A stretch of DNA of 64,000 bases from Nitrincola tapanii (GCF_008368715.1 NZ_SMRS01000004.1:218348-282347), one strand, 5' to 3'; counted from the stretch's first letter, positions 43,530 through 53,300 are shown. The notes: generated from the sequence alone by a model not told the origin. Numbers and translations are program-made.

Positions 43530-44117
43530 TCATCCATTTTCGTTTTCATGTTGACCTGAGCGATCCAGGGCTCCGATATCCAGAATCGGAGCCGCATCCA
43601 GTTTGTGGGCGCCAAGTATATTAGATACACGTTCCAAGGAGGCCACAATTAAGGTCTGCTCCCACTCGGCCATTTTTTCAAACTCTTCGATCAAGATCGA
43701 CTGTAAGGGAGCGGGAGCGGATTCTAAAAGATCCAGACCGGCTGCGGTGGGATAGACCAGAACCTTACGCTTGTCTTCTTGGCTGCGCACGCGCGTGACT
43801 AGTTGTTTGCGCTCTAGGCGATCGAGAATGCTGGTTACGGTTGCCTGTGTGAGATTCATCTCTTTAGCGAGTGCGCCGACAGTCATGGGACCATGTTGAT
43901 GCAGTGTTTGCATCGAAATCAGCTGAGGTAGGGTGAGCCCTGTGTCACGGCTGAGGTGTTTATCGTGTAGTTCGGTTGCGCGAATGATCTGACGCAGAAG
44001 AACAAGAACGTCTTGGCTTTTTTGCATAAGAGTGAGAAGGCTGACCTGAGCTTGAGAATCGATTGCAACGCGCTTTGTAACGGCATTGTGAAGGGATTGC
44101 AAATAGATAAAAATCAC
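43530..44117 (-). CDS. ectR: MarR-family regulator of ectoine genes (EctR-like)
   Basis: This is a winged-helix repressor of 195 residues from GTG 44117; ATG 44027 would give 165 residues and fits many MarR relatives, and neither start has a clear ribosome site. The recognition region is LTLPQLISMQTLHQHGPMTVG, LAKEMNLTQATVTSILDRLE and the wing RSQEDKRKVLVYPT. It is divergent from ectABC-ask, as EctR1 is in halophilic methylotrophs, where it represses the ect promoter at low salinity. Palindromes in the shared gap (44130-44155) are candidate operators. Confidence 0.85.
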   Translation of the reverse strand: MIFIYLQSLHNAVTKRVAIDSQAQVSLLTLMQKSQDVLVLLRQIIRATELHDKHLSRDTGLTLPQLISMQTLHQHGPMTVGALAKEMNLTQATVTSILDRLERKQLVTRVRSQEDKRKVLVYPTAAGLDLLESAPAPLQSILIEEFEKMAEWEQTLIVASLERVSNILGAHKLDAAPILDIGALDRSGQHENENG

Positions 44118-44129
44118 CTCGATTAACTA

Positions 44130-44155
44130 TATTGTAATGCAATACGATATAGTAT
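44130..44155. promoter_or_regulatory. Candidate EctR operator (two overlapping palindromes)
   Basis: TATTG-TAATG-CAATA (44130-44144) overlaps ATAC-GATATA-GTAT (44142-44155). AT-rich palindromes of this size are typical MarR-family sites. The pair lies 13 bases before the GTG start of ectR and about 90 bases upstream of the ectA promoter -35, so autoregulation is the more direct inference. Confidence 0.45.
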
Positions 44156-44245
44156 TTGAGATTCTGATGCAAAATAGCGTTATTTCACCCAAAAAAATGC
44201 ATTTATCTCAATATCTGGCTATGTAAACAGATTGAATTACTAATC

Positions 44246-44276
44246 TTGCAATGTGTATTCGTATATGTTTTATAAT
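44246..44276 (+). promoter_or_regulatory. Candidate ectA promoter
   Basis: TTGCAA (44246-44251) and a perfect TATAAT (44271-44276) are separated by 19 bases, a long spacer that often goes with regulated, supercoiling- or salt-sensitive promoters. The predicted start is about 25 bases before the ectA ATG. Confidence 0.5.
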
Positions 44277-44308
44277 AAATGCATAGCAATGCTAAATAAA
44301 AGGATACT

Positions 44309-44872
44309 ATGCACTCAACAGAAATTCATTTCCGTCTACCGCGACCTGAAGATGGTGTCGCGCTTCATCGGCTGATTGCGGCCTGCCCACCTTTGGATAC
44401 CAACTCCGTCTATTGCAATCTTTTGCAATGTACTCATTTTTCCGAAACGGCACTGGCGGCTGAAACCGCTCAGGGTGAGCTGATAGGTTTTATTTCCGGT
44501 TATCGTCCACCTATGCGTCTGGATACCTTGTTCGTTTGGCAGGTGGCCTTGCATCCGAAGTATCGAGGTCAAGGTATAGCACAAGCCATGCTGCAAGCCT
44601 TGGTTGAGCGTACACAACGCGATCTGGGCATCGCCTTCATCGAAACCACGATTAGCCCAGGCAATTTGCCCTCTGAAGGCTTGTTTGCAGGTTTTTTTGC
44701 AACCTGGCAGTTAGAGACAACACGCACGCTGCTGTTCAGCCGCAAAACCCATTTTGCCGATCAGCATGAAGATGAAGTGCTCTGGCGTGCAGGACCTCTT
44801 CCGGGGTCTTTGGCGGTATCAACCACCCCTGTTGATCAGCGTGCTTATCCATCAGCCCATCAGCCTGCCTAA
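44309..44872 (+). CDS. ectA: L-2,4-diaminobutyrate N4-acetyltransferase
   Basis: This 187-residue GNAT enzyme acetylates diaminobutyrate with acetyl-CoA, the second step of ectoine synthesis. Family marks: FRLPRPEDGVALHRLIAACPPLDTNS, CNLLQCTHFSET, WQVALHPKYRGQGIAQAML (acetyl-CoA P-loop) and ETTISPGNLPSEGLFAGFF. It heads the ectABC-ask operon and is preceded by AAAGGATACT with the ATG 6 bases after AGGA. Confidence 0.97.
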   Translation: MHSTEIHFRLPRPEDGVALHRLIAACPPLDTNSVYCNLLQCTHFSETALAAETAQGELIGFISGYRPPMRLDTLFVWQVALHPKYRGQGIAQAMLQALVERTQRDLGIAFIETTISPGNLPSEGLFAGFFATWQLETTRTLLFSRKTHFADQHEDEVLWRAGPLPGSLAVSTTPVDQRAYPSAHQPA

Positions 44873-44899
44873 ACGATAAGAGAAATATTAGGAGCCCCT

Positions 44900-46174
44900 A
44901 TGAATATTTTTGAACAGATTGAATCCGACGTCCGCACCTACTCACGCTCTTTTCCTGTGGTGTTTAAGCGTGCCCAGGGTGCACAGTTGATGACTGAAGA
45001 TGGGCGTGAGTTCGTCGACTTTTTAGCCGGAGCCGGCACTTTGAATTATGGTCACAACCATCCTGTGTTAAAAAAAGCGCTACTGAGTTACATCGAACAG
45101 GACGGCCTCACTCATGGTTTGGATATGTACTCCTGTGCCAAGCGCGAATTTCTGCAAACCTTCCATGACCTGATTCTCACCCCGCGTGGTTTTTCAGATT
45201 ACCGCGTACAGTTTACTGGGCCGACCGGCACCAACGCCGTGGAGGCAGCCTTAAAGTTAGCGCGTAAAGTGACTGGGCGCAGTGAAATTATCTCCTTTAC
45301 CAATGGTTTTCATGGTGTGTCAGGGGGGGCTTTAGCTTGCACCGGTAATCAACATCATCGTGGTGGTATGGGCGCCAGCTTGGCGGATGTGACCCGTATG
45401 CCGTTTGATGGTTACCTCGGTGATGGGGTGGATACAACGGAATACTTGGATAAAACCCTGTCAGATCCGAGCAGCGGTATCGATCATCCGGCGGCCGTGA
45501 TTGTCGAAACGATTCAAGGTGAGGGCGGATTAAATGCGGCGTCTTATGCTTGGTTACGCAATCTTCAGGCCGTTTGTCGTAAGCATGACATGCTGTTGAT
45601 CGTCGATGATATTCAGTCTGGGTGTGGACGTTCCGGTCACTTCTTTAGTTTTGAGGAGGCTGGAATTCAGCCTGACATCATTACGCTTTCCAAATCCTTA
45701 AGTGGTTATGGATTGCCCTTTGCTGTCACGATCTTCCGTGAATCCTTGGATCAATGGTCACCTGGCGAGCATAACGGCACTTTTCGTGGTAACAATCACG
45801 CCTTTATCACCGCGGCGGCGGCATTTCGTCACTTTTGGTCAGACGATACCTTTGCAAAAGCGGTGCGTCGTAAGGCGGAAAAGCTACGTTCGGGTTTGCA
45901 GGCTTTGATTCAGCGTCATGGCGCACGTGATTTGATTCTCAAAGGCAGAGGGTTGATGAGTGGTATAGAGTGCCCAAATGGTGAGCTGGCGGAGCGCGTA
46001 GTGCGTTTGGCCTTTAGTAAAGGCTTGGTGATTGAAACATCCGGTGCGCATGGTCAAGTGGTCAAGTGCCTTGTGCCTCTGGTCATTACCGATGAGCAGA
46101 TAGAGTTCGGTTTGAAAGTGCTGGATCAAGCCTTTAATCAGGCCTTGTCAGAGCTGTCTCAGCAGGCCTCTTAA
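44900..46174 (+). CDS. ectB: Diaminobutyrate--2-oxoglutarate transaminase
   Basis: This 424-residue class III PLP aminotransferase makes diaminobutyrate from aspartate semialdehyde and glutamate, the first committed step to ectoine. It shows [34 protein letters not shown], the Asp of [17 protein letters not shown] and the PLP Lys in [11 protein letters not shown]. Length is usual for EctB. It sits 27 bases after ectA with AGGAG before the ATG. Confidence 0.97.
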   Translation: MNIFEQIESDVRTYSRSFPVVFKRAQGAQLMTEDGREFVDFLAGAGTLNYGHNHPVLKKALLSYIEQDGLTHGLDMYSCAKREFLQTFHDLILTPRGFSDYRVQFTGPTGTNAVEAALKLARKVTGRSEIISFTNGFHGVSGGALACTGNQHHRGGMGASLADVTRMPFDGYLGDGVDTTEYLDKTLSDPSSGIDHPAAVIVETIQGEGGLNAASYAWLRNLQAVCRKHDMLLIVDDIQSGCGRSGHFFSFEEAGIQPDIITLSKSLSGYGLPFAVTIFRESLDQWSPGEHNGTFRGNNHAFITAAAAFRHFWSDDTFAKAVRRKAEKLRSGLQALIQRHGARDLILKGRGLMSGIECPNGELAERVVRLAFSKGLVIETSGAHGQVVKCLVPLVITDEQIEFGLKVLDQAFNQALSELSQQAS

Positions 46175-46205
46175 TTCTTACCTAGCATGTCGACAGGAGC
46201 AAATT

Positions 46206-46589
46206 TTGATTGTACGTAAATTAAAAGACTGTGAAGCCTCGGAACGCCGAGTGGTGGCTGCAAACTGGGAAAGTACACGGATGTTGTTGAAAGAGGACCA
46301 AATGGGTTTCTCGTTTCACATCACTACCATCTATGCGGGCACAGAAACACATATCTGGTATCAGAATCATCTAGAATCTGTTTATTGCATGAGCGGTGAA
46401 GGTGAGATCGAGACGCTTGCCGATGGCCGAATCTATCCGATTGAGCCGGGTGTTTTATATATCCTTGATCAGCATGATGAGCATCTGCTTCGGGCCAAGA
46501 GTGAGATGAAAATGGCCTGTGTCTTCAATCCGCCTCTGACCGGAAAAGAAGTCCATGATGACAGGGGTGTTTATCCCCTGAACGACTAA
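46206..46589 (+). CDS. ectC: Ectoine synthase
   Basis: This 127-residue cupin lyase closes N4-acetyl-diaminobutyrate to ectoine. The start is TTG with AGGAG 6 bases upstream and gives the exact family N-terminus (MIVRKLKD). Conserved parts include [34 protein letters not shown] and [13 protein letters not shown], which hold the iron and substrate. It ends 21 bases before ask. No ectD hydroxylase follows, so 5-hydroxyectoine is not encoded here. Confidence 0.97.
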   Translation: MIVRKLKDCEASERRVVAANWESTRMLLKEDQMGFSFHITTIYAGTETHIWYQNHLESVYCMSGEGEIETLADGRIYPIEPGVLYILDQHDEHLLRAKSEMKMACVFNPPLTGKEVHDDRGVYPLND

Positions 46590-46610
46590 AACGGCTCAGG
46601 AGGCATAGTC

Positions 46611-48038
46611 ATGCACAGTGTAGAGAAAATTGGCGGCACTTCGATGAGTCGTTTTGATGAGTTGATGTCAAGCATCCTGCTCGGAACGCGAACACCAGAA
46701 GAATGGTATCAAAGAGTCTTTGTCGTTTCGGCTTATGGCGGCATGACGAACGCCTTGCTGGAGCATAAAAAGACAGGTGAACCGGGGGTTTATGCACGCT
46801 TTGTTGAAGCAGAGAATGCGGATGCCTGGTTGCCAAGCTTGGAGGAGGTGCGGCAGAAGATGTTGGCCACCAATGCTGAGTTGCTCGATGATCTTGATCG
46901 TGTGCGTGCGGATCAGTTTATCGATGAACGGATTAATGTGGCGGCTGCTTGCATGTTAAATCTGCAAGAGCTATGCAGTGTTGGGCATTTTCAGTTGCAG
47001 GATCATCTGCTTCGAGTACGTGAAATGCTGGCCTCCTTGGGCGAAGCGCATAGTGCCTTTAACACAGTATTGGCGTTAAAGCGTGCCGGTGTGAATGCGC
47101 GTTTTGTTGATCTTTCCGGTTGGCAGCAAGAGGCACCTTTGAGTTTTGATGAGATGATCTGCTCACACTTTGCAGAGATGGATCTCAGTCGAGAGTTGCC
47201 CATCGTCACCGGCTATGTGCACTGCGCTGAAGGGGTGATGCAAACTTTTGATCGTGGCTACAGTGAGATGACTTTTAGCAAGATTGCGACGCTGACGGGT
47301 GCCCGGGAGGCGATCATTCATAAAGAGTATCACCTCAGTAGTGCTGATCCCTCTTTGGTGGGCTTGGATAAAATCGTCACAATCGGTCGGACTAATTATG
47401 ATGTAGCGGATCAACTTTCTAACCTGGGGATGGAGGCCATACATCCCAAGGCGGCGAAGGGGTTGCGTCAGCAAGGGATTCCGCTGCGGATTAAAAATGC
47501 CTTTGAACCTGAACATCCAGGGACACTGATTACCCAGGAGTACACCAGTAGCAAGCCTTGTGTGGAAATTATTGCCGGACGTCGCAATGTCTTTGCGATA
47601 GAGGTATTTGATCAAGAAATGCTCGGAGACAGTCACTACGATATTGAGCTTTCGCGTTTATTGCATCAGCTCAAGTTATATGTTGTCAGTCGTGATCAGG
47701 ATGCCAACAGTATTACTTATTATGTCGCCGGTTCCCGTAAACGAGTGAATCGTGCACTACGGCTGATTCGTGAGCAGTATTCGCGTGCTGAAGTGAGCTT
47801 ACATCCGGTCGCCTTGGTGTCGGCGATTGGATCGGATCTCAAGGTATCCGGCATTCTGGCTAAAACCGTAACGGCTTTGGCTCAGGCAGGAATCAGTGTG
47901 CAGGCGCTGCATCAATCGATGCGACAGGTCGAAATGCAGTGTGTGGTCGCAGAGAGTGATTATGAGGCGGCTGTATGTGCCTTGCATCGAGCACTCATTG
48001 AGCAAGAGAATCATGGTGATGTGATCTGTGCCGCCTAA
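46611..48038 (+). CDS. ask: Ectoine-pathway aspartokinase
   Basis: This 475-residue aspartate kinase phosphorylates aspartate to feed aspartate semialdehyde into ectoine synthesis. It begins with VEKIGGTSMSR (the KxGGTS ATP loop) and carries a kinase domain longer than in lysine- or threonine-regulated enzymes, followed by two ACT domains (about 320-470; VEIIAGRRNVFAIEV, SAIGSDLKVSGILAKTVTAL). Ask_Ect enzymes are known to resist feedback inhibition by lysine and threonine. Its place as fourth gene after ectC is the standard halophile arrangement. Confidence 0.95.
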   Translation: MHSVEKIGGTSMSRFDELMSSILLGTRTPEEWYQRVFVVSAYGGMTNALLEHKKTGEPGVYARFVEAENADAWLPSLEEVRQKMLATNAELLDDLDRVRADQFIDERINVAAACMLNLQELCSVGHFQLQDHLLRVREMLASLGEAHSAFNTVLALKRAGVNARFVDLSGWQQEAPLSFDEMICSHFAEMDLSRELPIVTGYVHCAEGVMQTFDRGYSEMTFSKIATLTGAREAIIHKEYHLSSADPSLVGLDKIVTIGRTNYDVADQLSNLGMEAIHPKAAKGLRQQGIPLRIKNAFEPEHPGTLITQEYTSSKPCVEIIAGRRNVFAIEVFDQEMLGDSHYDIELSRLLHQLKLYVVSRDQDANSITYYVAGSRKRVNRALRLIREQYSRAEVSLHPVALVSAIGSDLKVSGILAKTVTALAQAGISVQALHQSMRQVEMQCVVAESDYEAAVCALHRALIEQENHGDVICAA

Positions 48039-48073
48039 ATCTGAGGCATGGATGGCGGCAGGGGTGTCGCTGA

Positions 48074-48103
48074 AATAAAACAGGCCGGAGATCATCCGGC
48101 CTG
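48074..48103 (-). terminator. Terminator for the PA3496-family gene
   Basis: CAGGCCGG (48081-48088) pairs with CCGGCCTG (48096-48103) around 7 bases. On the minus strand the stem is followed by TTTTATTT. It starts 5 bases after the stop of the small gene at 48108. In the other direction, for ask, there is a stem but no U tract. Confidence 0.75.
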
Positions 48104-48107
48104 CTGC

Positions 48108-48302
48108 TTAAGCGTGTTCGTCAAAAACGTCGCTGATCTGTTTCATCAAACGCCGCTCTTCCATCAGATCTTCGATCTGGCGTCGACGCTTACCGTTGTA
48201 TTTCAGACGGCTGCGTCCAGAGTCGTCATCTTCGGAAAACTGTTCGCTCCAGTCATCTACCTCTTCGATAGTGACCTGATCGACACGGATTTTTGTGCCC
48301 AT
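48108..48302 (-). CDS. PA3496-family small protein
   Basis: This is a 64-residue protein from ATG 48302; a GTG at 48317 adds 5 residues. The N-terminal half is acidic, and the C-terminal half is a basic helix GKRRRQIEDLMEERRLMKQI, matching the RRxIEDxxExRRL pattern of the PA3496 family as I remember it, which has been proposed to affect envelope integrity. The molecular role is unknown. It is a single-gene unit with its own terminator. Confidence 0.72.
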   Translation of the reverse strand: MGTKIRVDQVTIEEVDDWSEQFSEDDDSGRSRLKYNGKRRRQIEDLMEERRLMKQISDVFDEHA

Positions 48303-48482
48303 CGGTTCTGCTCTCACAGAAAAAAGTTATCATTTAAAGCAGGGATACTGCTTCAGATCATTGACAGCTCGGGAGTGTCCGAGCTGTTACCGGCGAATAT
48401 AGTGCCGATTCTCAAGGGTTCAAAATTGAAATAATTTATTAACCTTTTAAATTTTCTCGGCAGAAATCTATTTTCTAACCCT

Positions 48483-50216
48483 CTACTTTTCCAATACATA
48501 CAAGCCAGGTGCGGGCGTCAGAGGTGCTAAACCGCTTTCGGGGTTACCTGCAGAAGGCGGAGCAACCTGGCCAGATGAGTGGCGGCTTATCCATTCACGC
48601 CAGGGTTCCCACCAAGATCCTTGATGTGACGGGTGATTCTGTATCCACTCTGAGGGCGGGATATATTTGTCTTCTGCGCGTTGTACGCCGATTTGATAAT
48701 GACGTCTAGGGTGTCCTGGCTCACTGACAATCCCGGCATTATGCCCACCGCTGGTGAGGACAAAGGTGATTTCGGTATTAAACAGATCATTCAATTTATA
48801 CACCGAACGCCAGGGCGCGACGTGGTCGGTTTGTGTGGCGACGGCAAACACAGGGACTCGAATATCACGTAACGAGATCGGGCGGTCTTTGACGAGATAG
48901 CGGCCGCTGGCGAGATCATTATTCAAGAAGAGCTGGCGCAGGTACTGTGAATGCATTTTATAGGGCATGCGGGTGGCGTCGGCATTCCAGGTCATCAGAT
49001 CATTCATGGGAGCGACTTCACCCAGCAGGTATTCATTCACCATGCGTGACCAGAGCAGATCGTAGGAGCGCAGCAACATAAAGGCACCGGCCATCTGCTT
49101 GGTGTCTAAATAGCCCTTGTCCCACATGATGTCTTCCATGTAGCTGAGCTGGCTTTCATCGATGAAGAGCATCAACTCACCGGCTTCGGTAAAGTCCGTT
49201 TGAGCGGTAAACAGGGTGAGAGACTGTAAGCGGCTGTCGTTGTCACGTGCCATTGCAGCGGCACAGATAGACAAGAGTGTGCCGCCTAAGCAGTAACCGA
49301 CGGCATGAATGCCGACCTGGGGTTGGATTTGGCTAATGCTATCAAGCGCGGCCATCACGCCGAGATCGATATAGTCCTGCATATCGAGATCGCGATCATC
49401 GACTCCGGGATTGTGCCAGGAGATCATATAGACGGTGTGGCCGCGCTCTACCAGGAATTTCACCATGGAGTTATGGGGTGAGAGATCCAGAATATAGTAT
49501 TTCATGATCCAGGCCGGCACGATCAGGATAGGTTCGGCGGCCACAGTTTCTGTGCTGGGGCTGTACTGGATCAATTCGATTAAGCGGTTGCGATAAATGA
49601 CCTGCCCGGGGGTCACCGCGATATCACGCCCCACTTGAATATCGGCTTCACTTTGTGGCTGTTCCAGCAGAGTGTGTTGGATATCTTCCAAGAGTTTTTG
49701 CATCCCTTGATACAAATTCATTCCACCGGATTTAAGGGTTTTGTCCAACACCACTGGATTGGTATGCGCAAAATTGGTCGGGGAGGCCATGTCTAGCCAC
49801 TGGCGTGCAGCAAAGTGAACCATGTTTTCATGATGCGAAGAGACACCGGGAATATTGGTGGTGGCATAGTTCCACCATTGTTCATGCATCAAGAAGCTTT
49901 GAGAGATAACGTTATAGGGAAATTGTGACCAAAGTGGATCACGAAAGCGTCGGTCATCTTTAAGGGGGCGGATAAAGGGTTCGAGATCGGGATCCCAAGC
50001 GGCACGCATTGACCAGATTAAGAAGGCGGAATTCTTGCGCAGAATATTCTCAGCCATTTCTGAAATTTTGCCAGGTGAGTGCGCCATATGAATTAACCAA
50101 TCGGTGAACGCAAGAATCTGTGAGGCCGGTGACAAGCCCTTCGTCATGCGCCCTTCAATGGCATGGATCATGCGATCAACTGTGGTTTTTAACTCTGGCA
50201 TGGGTAAGCGGGTCAT
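48483..50216 (-). CDS. phaC: Poly(3-hydroxyalkanoate) synthase, PhaC
   Basis: This 577-residue enzyme polymerises 3-hydroxyacyl-CoA into storage granules. The alpha/beta-hydrolase triad is visible: Cys309 in the lipase-like box GYCLGG, Asp464 in TQTDHVAPW and His492 in SGGHNAG. Length and the conserved N-terminal region (FIRPLKDDRRFRDPLW, MASPTNFAHTNP) fit class I/II synthases. The ATG has GGAG 6 bases upstream. No phaA, phaB, phasin or phaR gene is next to it, so substrate supply is encoded elsewhere. It is divergent from the Pat-type gene. Confidence 0.95.
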   Translation of the reverse strand: MTRLPMPELKTTVDRMIHAIEGRMTKGLSPASQILAFTDWLIHMAHSPGKISEMAENILRKNSAFLIWSMRAAWDPDLEPFIRPLKDDRRFRDPLWSQFPYNVISQSFLMHEQWWNYATTNIPGVSSHHENMVHFAARQWLDMASPTNFAHTNPVVLDKTLKSGGMNLYQGMQKLLEDIQHTLLEQPQSEADIQVGRDIAVTPGQVIYRNRLIELIQYSPSTETVAAEPILIVPAWIMKYYILDLSPHNSMVKFLVERGHTVYMISWHNPGVDDRDLDMQDYIDLGVMAALDSISQIQPQVGIHAVGYCLGGTLLSICAAAMARDNDSRLQSLTLFTAQTDFTEAGELMLFIDESQLSYMEDIMWDKGYLDTKQMAGAFMLLRSYDLLWSRMVNEYLLGEVAPMNDLMTWNADATRMPYKMHSQYLRQLFLNNDLASGRYLVKDRPISLRDIRVPVFAVATQTDHVAPWRSVYKLNDLFNTEITFVLTSGGHNAGIVSEPGHPRRHYQIGVQRAEDKYIPPSEWIQNHPSHQGSWWEPWREWISRHSSGQVAPPSAGNPESGLAPLTPAPGLYVLEK

Positions 50217-50328
50217 GTGAGCTCCTTGCGTTGATGTGCGTCAGTGCCGCGTCAGCGTCTATGCTTCACAGTATAGCCCGAGTGATTTTGCCAAGACGGA
50301 ATATTCAGTGATCCAGATCAAAAGTTCT

Positions 50329-50419
50329 TTTGCTGCAGGTGCGAAATGATTAAAATGTGTACGACTAAAGCCTAATTTTCTGATTGGGTTATCGGAAATG
50401 AAGTTTTATTTGCTGCAGG
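50329..50419. repeat. Direct repeat in the phaC-pat divergent promoter region
   Basis: TTTGCTGCAGG occurs at 50329-50339 and again at 50409-50419, 80 bases apart, and both copies are preceded by AAGTT and T-rich bases, so the similarity extends to about 18 bases. The 278-base gap (50217-50494) otherwise holds only AT-rich promoter-like sequence. The copies could bind a shared regulator of phaC and pat. Confidence 0.5.
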
Positions 50420-50494
50420 CGAGCAGAAGGGTGATCCCTTTCTGTTTAAGCCACACTTGTTCTTTTAGTGCACCCTCTAGGTAGGAACACCCAG

Positions 50495-53230
50495 ATGTCT
50501 ACAAAATATCTTAAACGCTTTTTTAAACCTCGCTCGATCGCTGTGTTTGGTGCTTCGGAGCGTGTTGACAGTCTGGGAGGCTTGGTGCTGCGTAACCTGC
50601 TGGAAAGTGGCTTTAAAGGCCCCTTGATGGCGGTGAATACTAAGGGCTATGAACAGGTGTATGGCGTGACCGCTTATTCTTCCTTATCGGCGTTACCCGA
50701 GATGCCGGATCTAGCGATTATCTGCACTCCACCCGATACAGTTGCCGATTTAGTGCGACGTTTAGGCACCCATATGGTACGTGCGGCCATGATTCTGACC
50801 GGCGGCTTGTCGATGAACAATCCGATGACGCACAGCAGCCTGCGTGAAGAAGTCAAAGAGGCTGCGCGTTCTTATGGCATTCGTATTTTGGGGCCGGATT
50901 GCATGGGGATGTTGGTACCGGGTTCTCATATGAATGCCAGTTTTGCCCACACGAATATTCGTAAAGGGCGTGTAGCCTACGTGGGCCAATCGGGTTTGAT
51001 TGGCACAGCGATGATTGACTGGGCGAATGGTCAGGAGATCGGCTTTTCACACTTTCTCACGCTGGGCGATGGCATCGATGTCGATCTCCCCTCCATTATT
51101 GATTATCTAGCGTCTGATCCGGCTACCCATGCGATTCTGTTGCAAATGGATCGTGTGATCGGCCCGGCACGCAACTTTATTTCTGCTTTACGCGCAGCTT
51201 CACGTAATAAATTGGTGCTGGTGCTGAAGTCTGGAATCATCGCCGATGGGCGTATGCAGCCACAGTTGGCCGAAGGCATTGGTCATGAAGATTTAGTCTA
51301 CGATGCAGCCTTGCGCCGTGCCGGTGTGGTGCGTGTGGATACCTCAGATCAGTTGTTTAATGCGTTGGAAACCCTGACACGGATGAAGCCGATGCGTGGC
51401 GAGCGTTTGGCGGTGTTGTGCAATGGTATGGGGCCTAATGCTCTGGCGAATGATCGTTTGCAAGCAAAACAGGGACAGTTAGCGGAGTTGACCGAAGCGA
51501 CGCTTGAGGCGTTAGCGCCTTTATTGCCCAAGCATTGGAATCGTCGCAACCCTGTGGATTTGAATGTCGATGCCACCCCCGAGCGTTATGCACAAGCGAT
51601 CAGTATTCTCAGCAAAGATCCGAATGTGGATGCCATCTTATCTATCCATGCACCAACTTGTATGGCACCGGGCGTGGATACCGCCGAAGCCGTAGTCAAA
51701 GTGGCACGCAGTACGCCGCGAAATTTACTGTCTTGCTGGATGGGGCGTGAATCGGCTATTGCGGCACGAAATCGCTGCAATAGCGCAGGTATTTCAACTT
51801 TTTTGACTCCTGAAGAAGCGATCGATGCTTTTATGCATATGGTGGATTATCACCGTAACCAGAATGCGATGCGACAAACTCCAGCACCCTATCAGATCAG
51901 TAATGCGCCGAATCGAGAAAAGGCGCGTGATTTGATTCGAGGTGTTCGGGACTCAGGTCGTGACTATTTATTGCATACTGAAGCCTGTGATCTCCTCGAT
52001 CTTTACGAGATTCCGACGTCTAACACGCACTATGCTGAAGACATAGACGGAGTGGTGAGTATTGCCAGTCAACTTGGTGGCTCAGTCGCAGTGAAAGCTC
52101 TGCATTTGGGCAATATGTATCCGTTTTACTATGAAAAAGCCGGGCATCTACGTAAGTTTGATATGGCTTTGGATCTGTTTTCGATGCAAGAAGTACGTCA
52201 TTCCACCACCAAGCTGGCGTATCGTGTCAGCGAACGTTATCCACCTGAGGCACTTTTGGGGTTTGCTGTACAGCAGATGAAGCGAGGTTTCCAATCCTTA
52301 CAGATCAATCTGGGTATCACCCGTGATCCGGTGTTTGGCCCCCTGGTTTTTTTCGGGGTGGGGGGCTATGTGGTGGATGCTTTGGCTGATCGGAATCTGA
52401 TGTTGCCTCCTTTGAACTCCGCACTGGCGTTAAAGCTGGTGAAGGGCTCGCGTGTCTACCGTATCATCACAGAGAACTCCTACCGTCCTGAGCAGGATGT
52501 TAAAAATCTCTGTGACCTACTGATTAATCTGGGGCAAATGGCGGTTGAATTGCCCGAGTTAAAAGCTTTGGAGATTAACCCCTTGCTGCTCAACAAACGC
52601 GGTTTGTTGGCAGTGGATGTGAGTGTGTCCCTAGGTGAAGCGGTTGAGCTTTCGGTCTCTCCCTACCCTGAGCGCCTCACAGAATACATACGCCTGAAAA
52701 AATCGGGGCGCCCTGCGGTACTCCGCGCGATACGGGGTGAGGATGAACCTGCTCATCTTGAGTTTTATAATCAACTCTCACCGGAATCCATACGTCTACG
52801 CTATTTCTACAGTCGTGGTATTCCAACCCATCAAGAGTTAGCGAACTGGACTCAGATCGACTATGACCGTGAAATGGCGCTTATCGTCACCGCCCCTAAA
52901 TTGAATGGGCAGGGTTATGAAACCCTGGGAGTGGTGCGCGCCGTGACCGATGCGGATAACATCCGTGCCGAATTCTCGATCGTGATTCGTGATGATCTCC
53001 AGGGGGAGGGGTTAGGTGTCATGTTGATGGAAAAAATCATCGCCTATTGTCGAGATCGTGGCACCCTGATGATTTGTGGTTCCACGCTGCCTTCCAATAA
53101 AGGCATGCAAGCCTTGGCCAAACGTTTAGGCTTTATAAACAGCTACAATGCGGAAGAAGATGTCGTGGATATGCGTTTAATGCTGCATGAACCGACCGAG
53201 GATTGGCAGATTCTGCGCTTGCACCATTAA
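50495..53230 (+). CDS. pat: Pat-type protein lysine acetyltransferase (NDP-forming acyl-CoA synthetase-like + GNAT)
   Basis: I start at ATG 50495 (AGGA 8 bases upstream, 911 residues); a GTG at 50468 is less likely. Order: CoA-binding domain (RSIAVFGASERVDSLGG), succinyl-CoA ligase-like region (GPDCMGMLVPG, AYVGQSGLIGTAMIDW), ATP-grasp region (about 490-690, ALEINPLL) and a C-terminal GNAT domain (about 725-890, VIRDDLQGEGLGVMLME). This is the layout of Salmonella Pat and E. coli PatZ/YfiQ, which acetylate and silence acetyl-CoA synthetase and other enzymes. Histidine replacement in the ligase part makes it non-catalytic in Pat; I did not check each residue. A strong terminator follows. Confidence 0.88.
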   Translation: MSTKYLKRFFKPRSIAVFGASERVDSLGGLVLRNLLESGFKGPLMAVNTKGYEQVYGVTAYSSLSALPEMPDLAIICTPPDTVADLVRRLGTHMVRAAMILTGGLSMNNPMTHSSLREEVKEAARSYGIRILGPDCMGMLVPGSHMNASFAHTNIRKGRVAYVGQSGLIGTAMIDWANGQEIGFSHFLTLGDGIDVDLPSIIDYLASDPATHAILLQMDRVIGPARNFISALRAASRNKLVLVLKSGIIADGRMQPQLAEGIGHEDLVYDAALRRAGVVRVDTSDQLFNALETLTRMKPMRGERLAVLCNGMGPNALANDRLQAKQGQLAELTEATLEALAPLLPKHWNRRNPVDLNVDATPERYAQAISILSKDPNVDAILSIHAPTCMAPGVDTAEAVVKVARSTPRNLLSCWMGRESAIAARNRCNSAGISTFLTPEEAIDAFMHMVDYHRNQNAMRQTPAPYQISNAPNREKARDLIRGVRDSGRDYLLHTEACDLLDLYEIPTSNTHYAEDIDGVVSIASQLGGSVAVKALHLGNMYPFYYEKAGHLRKFDMALDLFSMQEVRHSTTKLAYRVSERYPPEALLGFAVQQMKRGFQSLQINLGITRDPVFGPLVFFGVGGYVVDALADRNLMLPPLNSALALKLVKGSRVYRIITENSYRPEQDVKNLCDLLINLGQMAVELPELKALEINPLLLNKRGLLAVDVSVSLGEAVELSVSPYPERLTEYIRLKKSGRPAVLRAIRGEDEPAHLEFYNQLSPESIRLRYFYSRGIPTHQELANWTQIDYDREMALIVTAPKLNGQGYETLGVVRAVTDADNIRAEFSIVIRDDLQGEGLGVMLMEKIIAYCRDRGTLMICGSTLPSNKGMQALAKRLGFINSYNAEEDVVDMRLMLHEPTEDWQILRLHH

Positions 53231-53256
53231 AGTCAAAGTCGAATATAAAGAGATAT

Positions 53257-53300
53257 CAACCGAAGAGAGAGGAGGGCTAAATTGTCTCTTCGGTTGTTTT
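53257..53300 (+). terminator. Strong terminator after pat
   Basis: CAACCGAAGAGA (53257-53268) pairs perfectly with TCTCTTCGGTTG (53285-53296), loop 16 bases, then TTTT. It lies 26 bases after the pat stop. The mirror A tract is weak, so it acts mainly on the plus strand, before the convergent ArsR gene. Confidence 0.75.
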
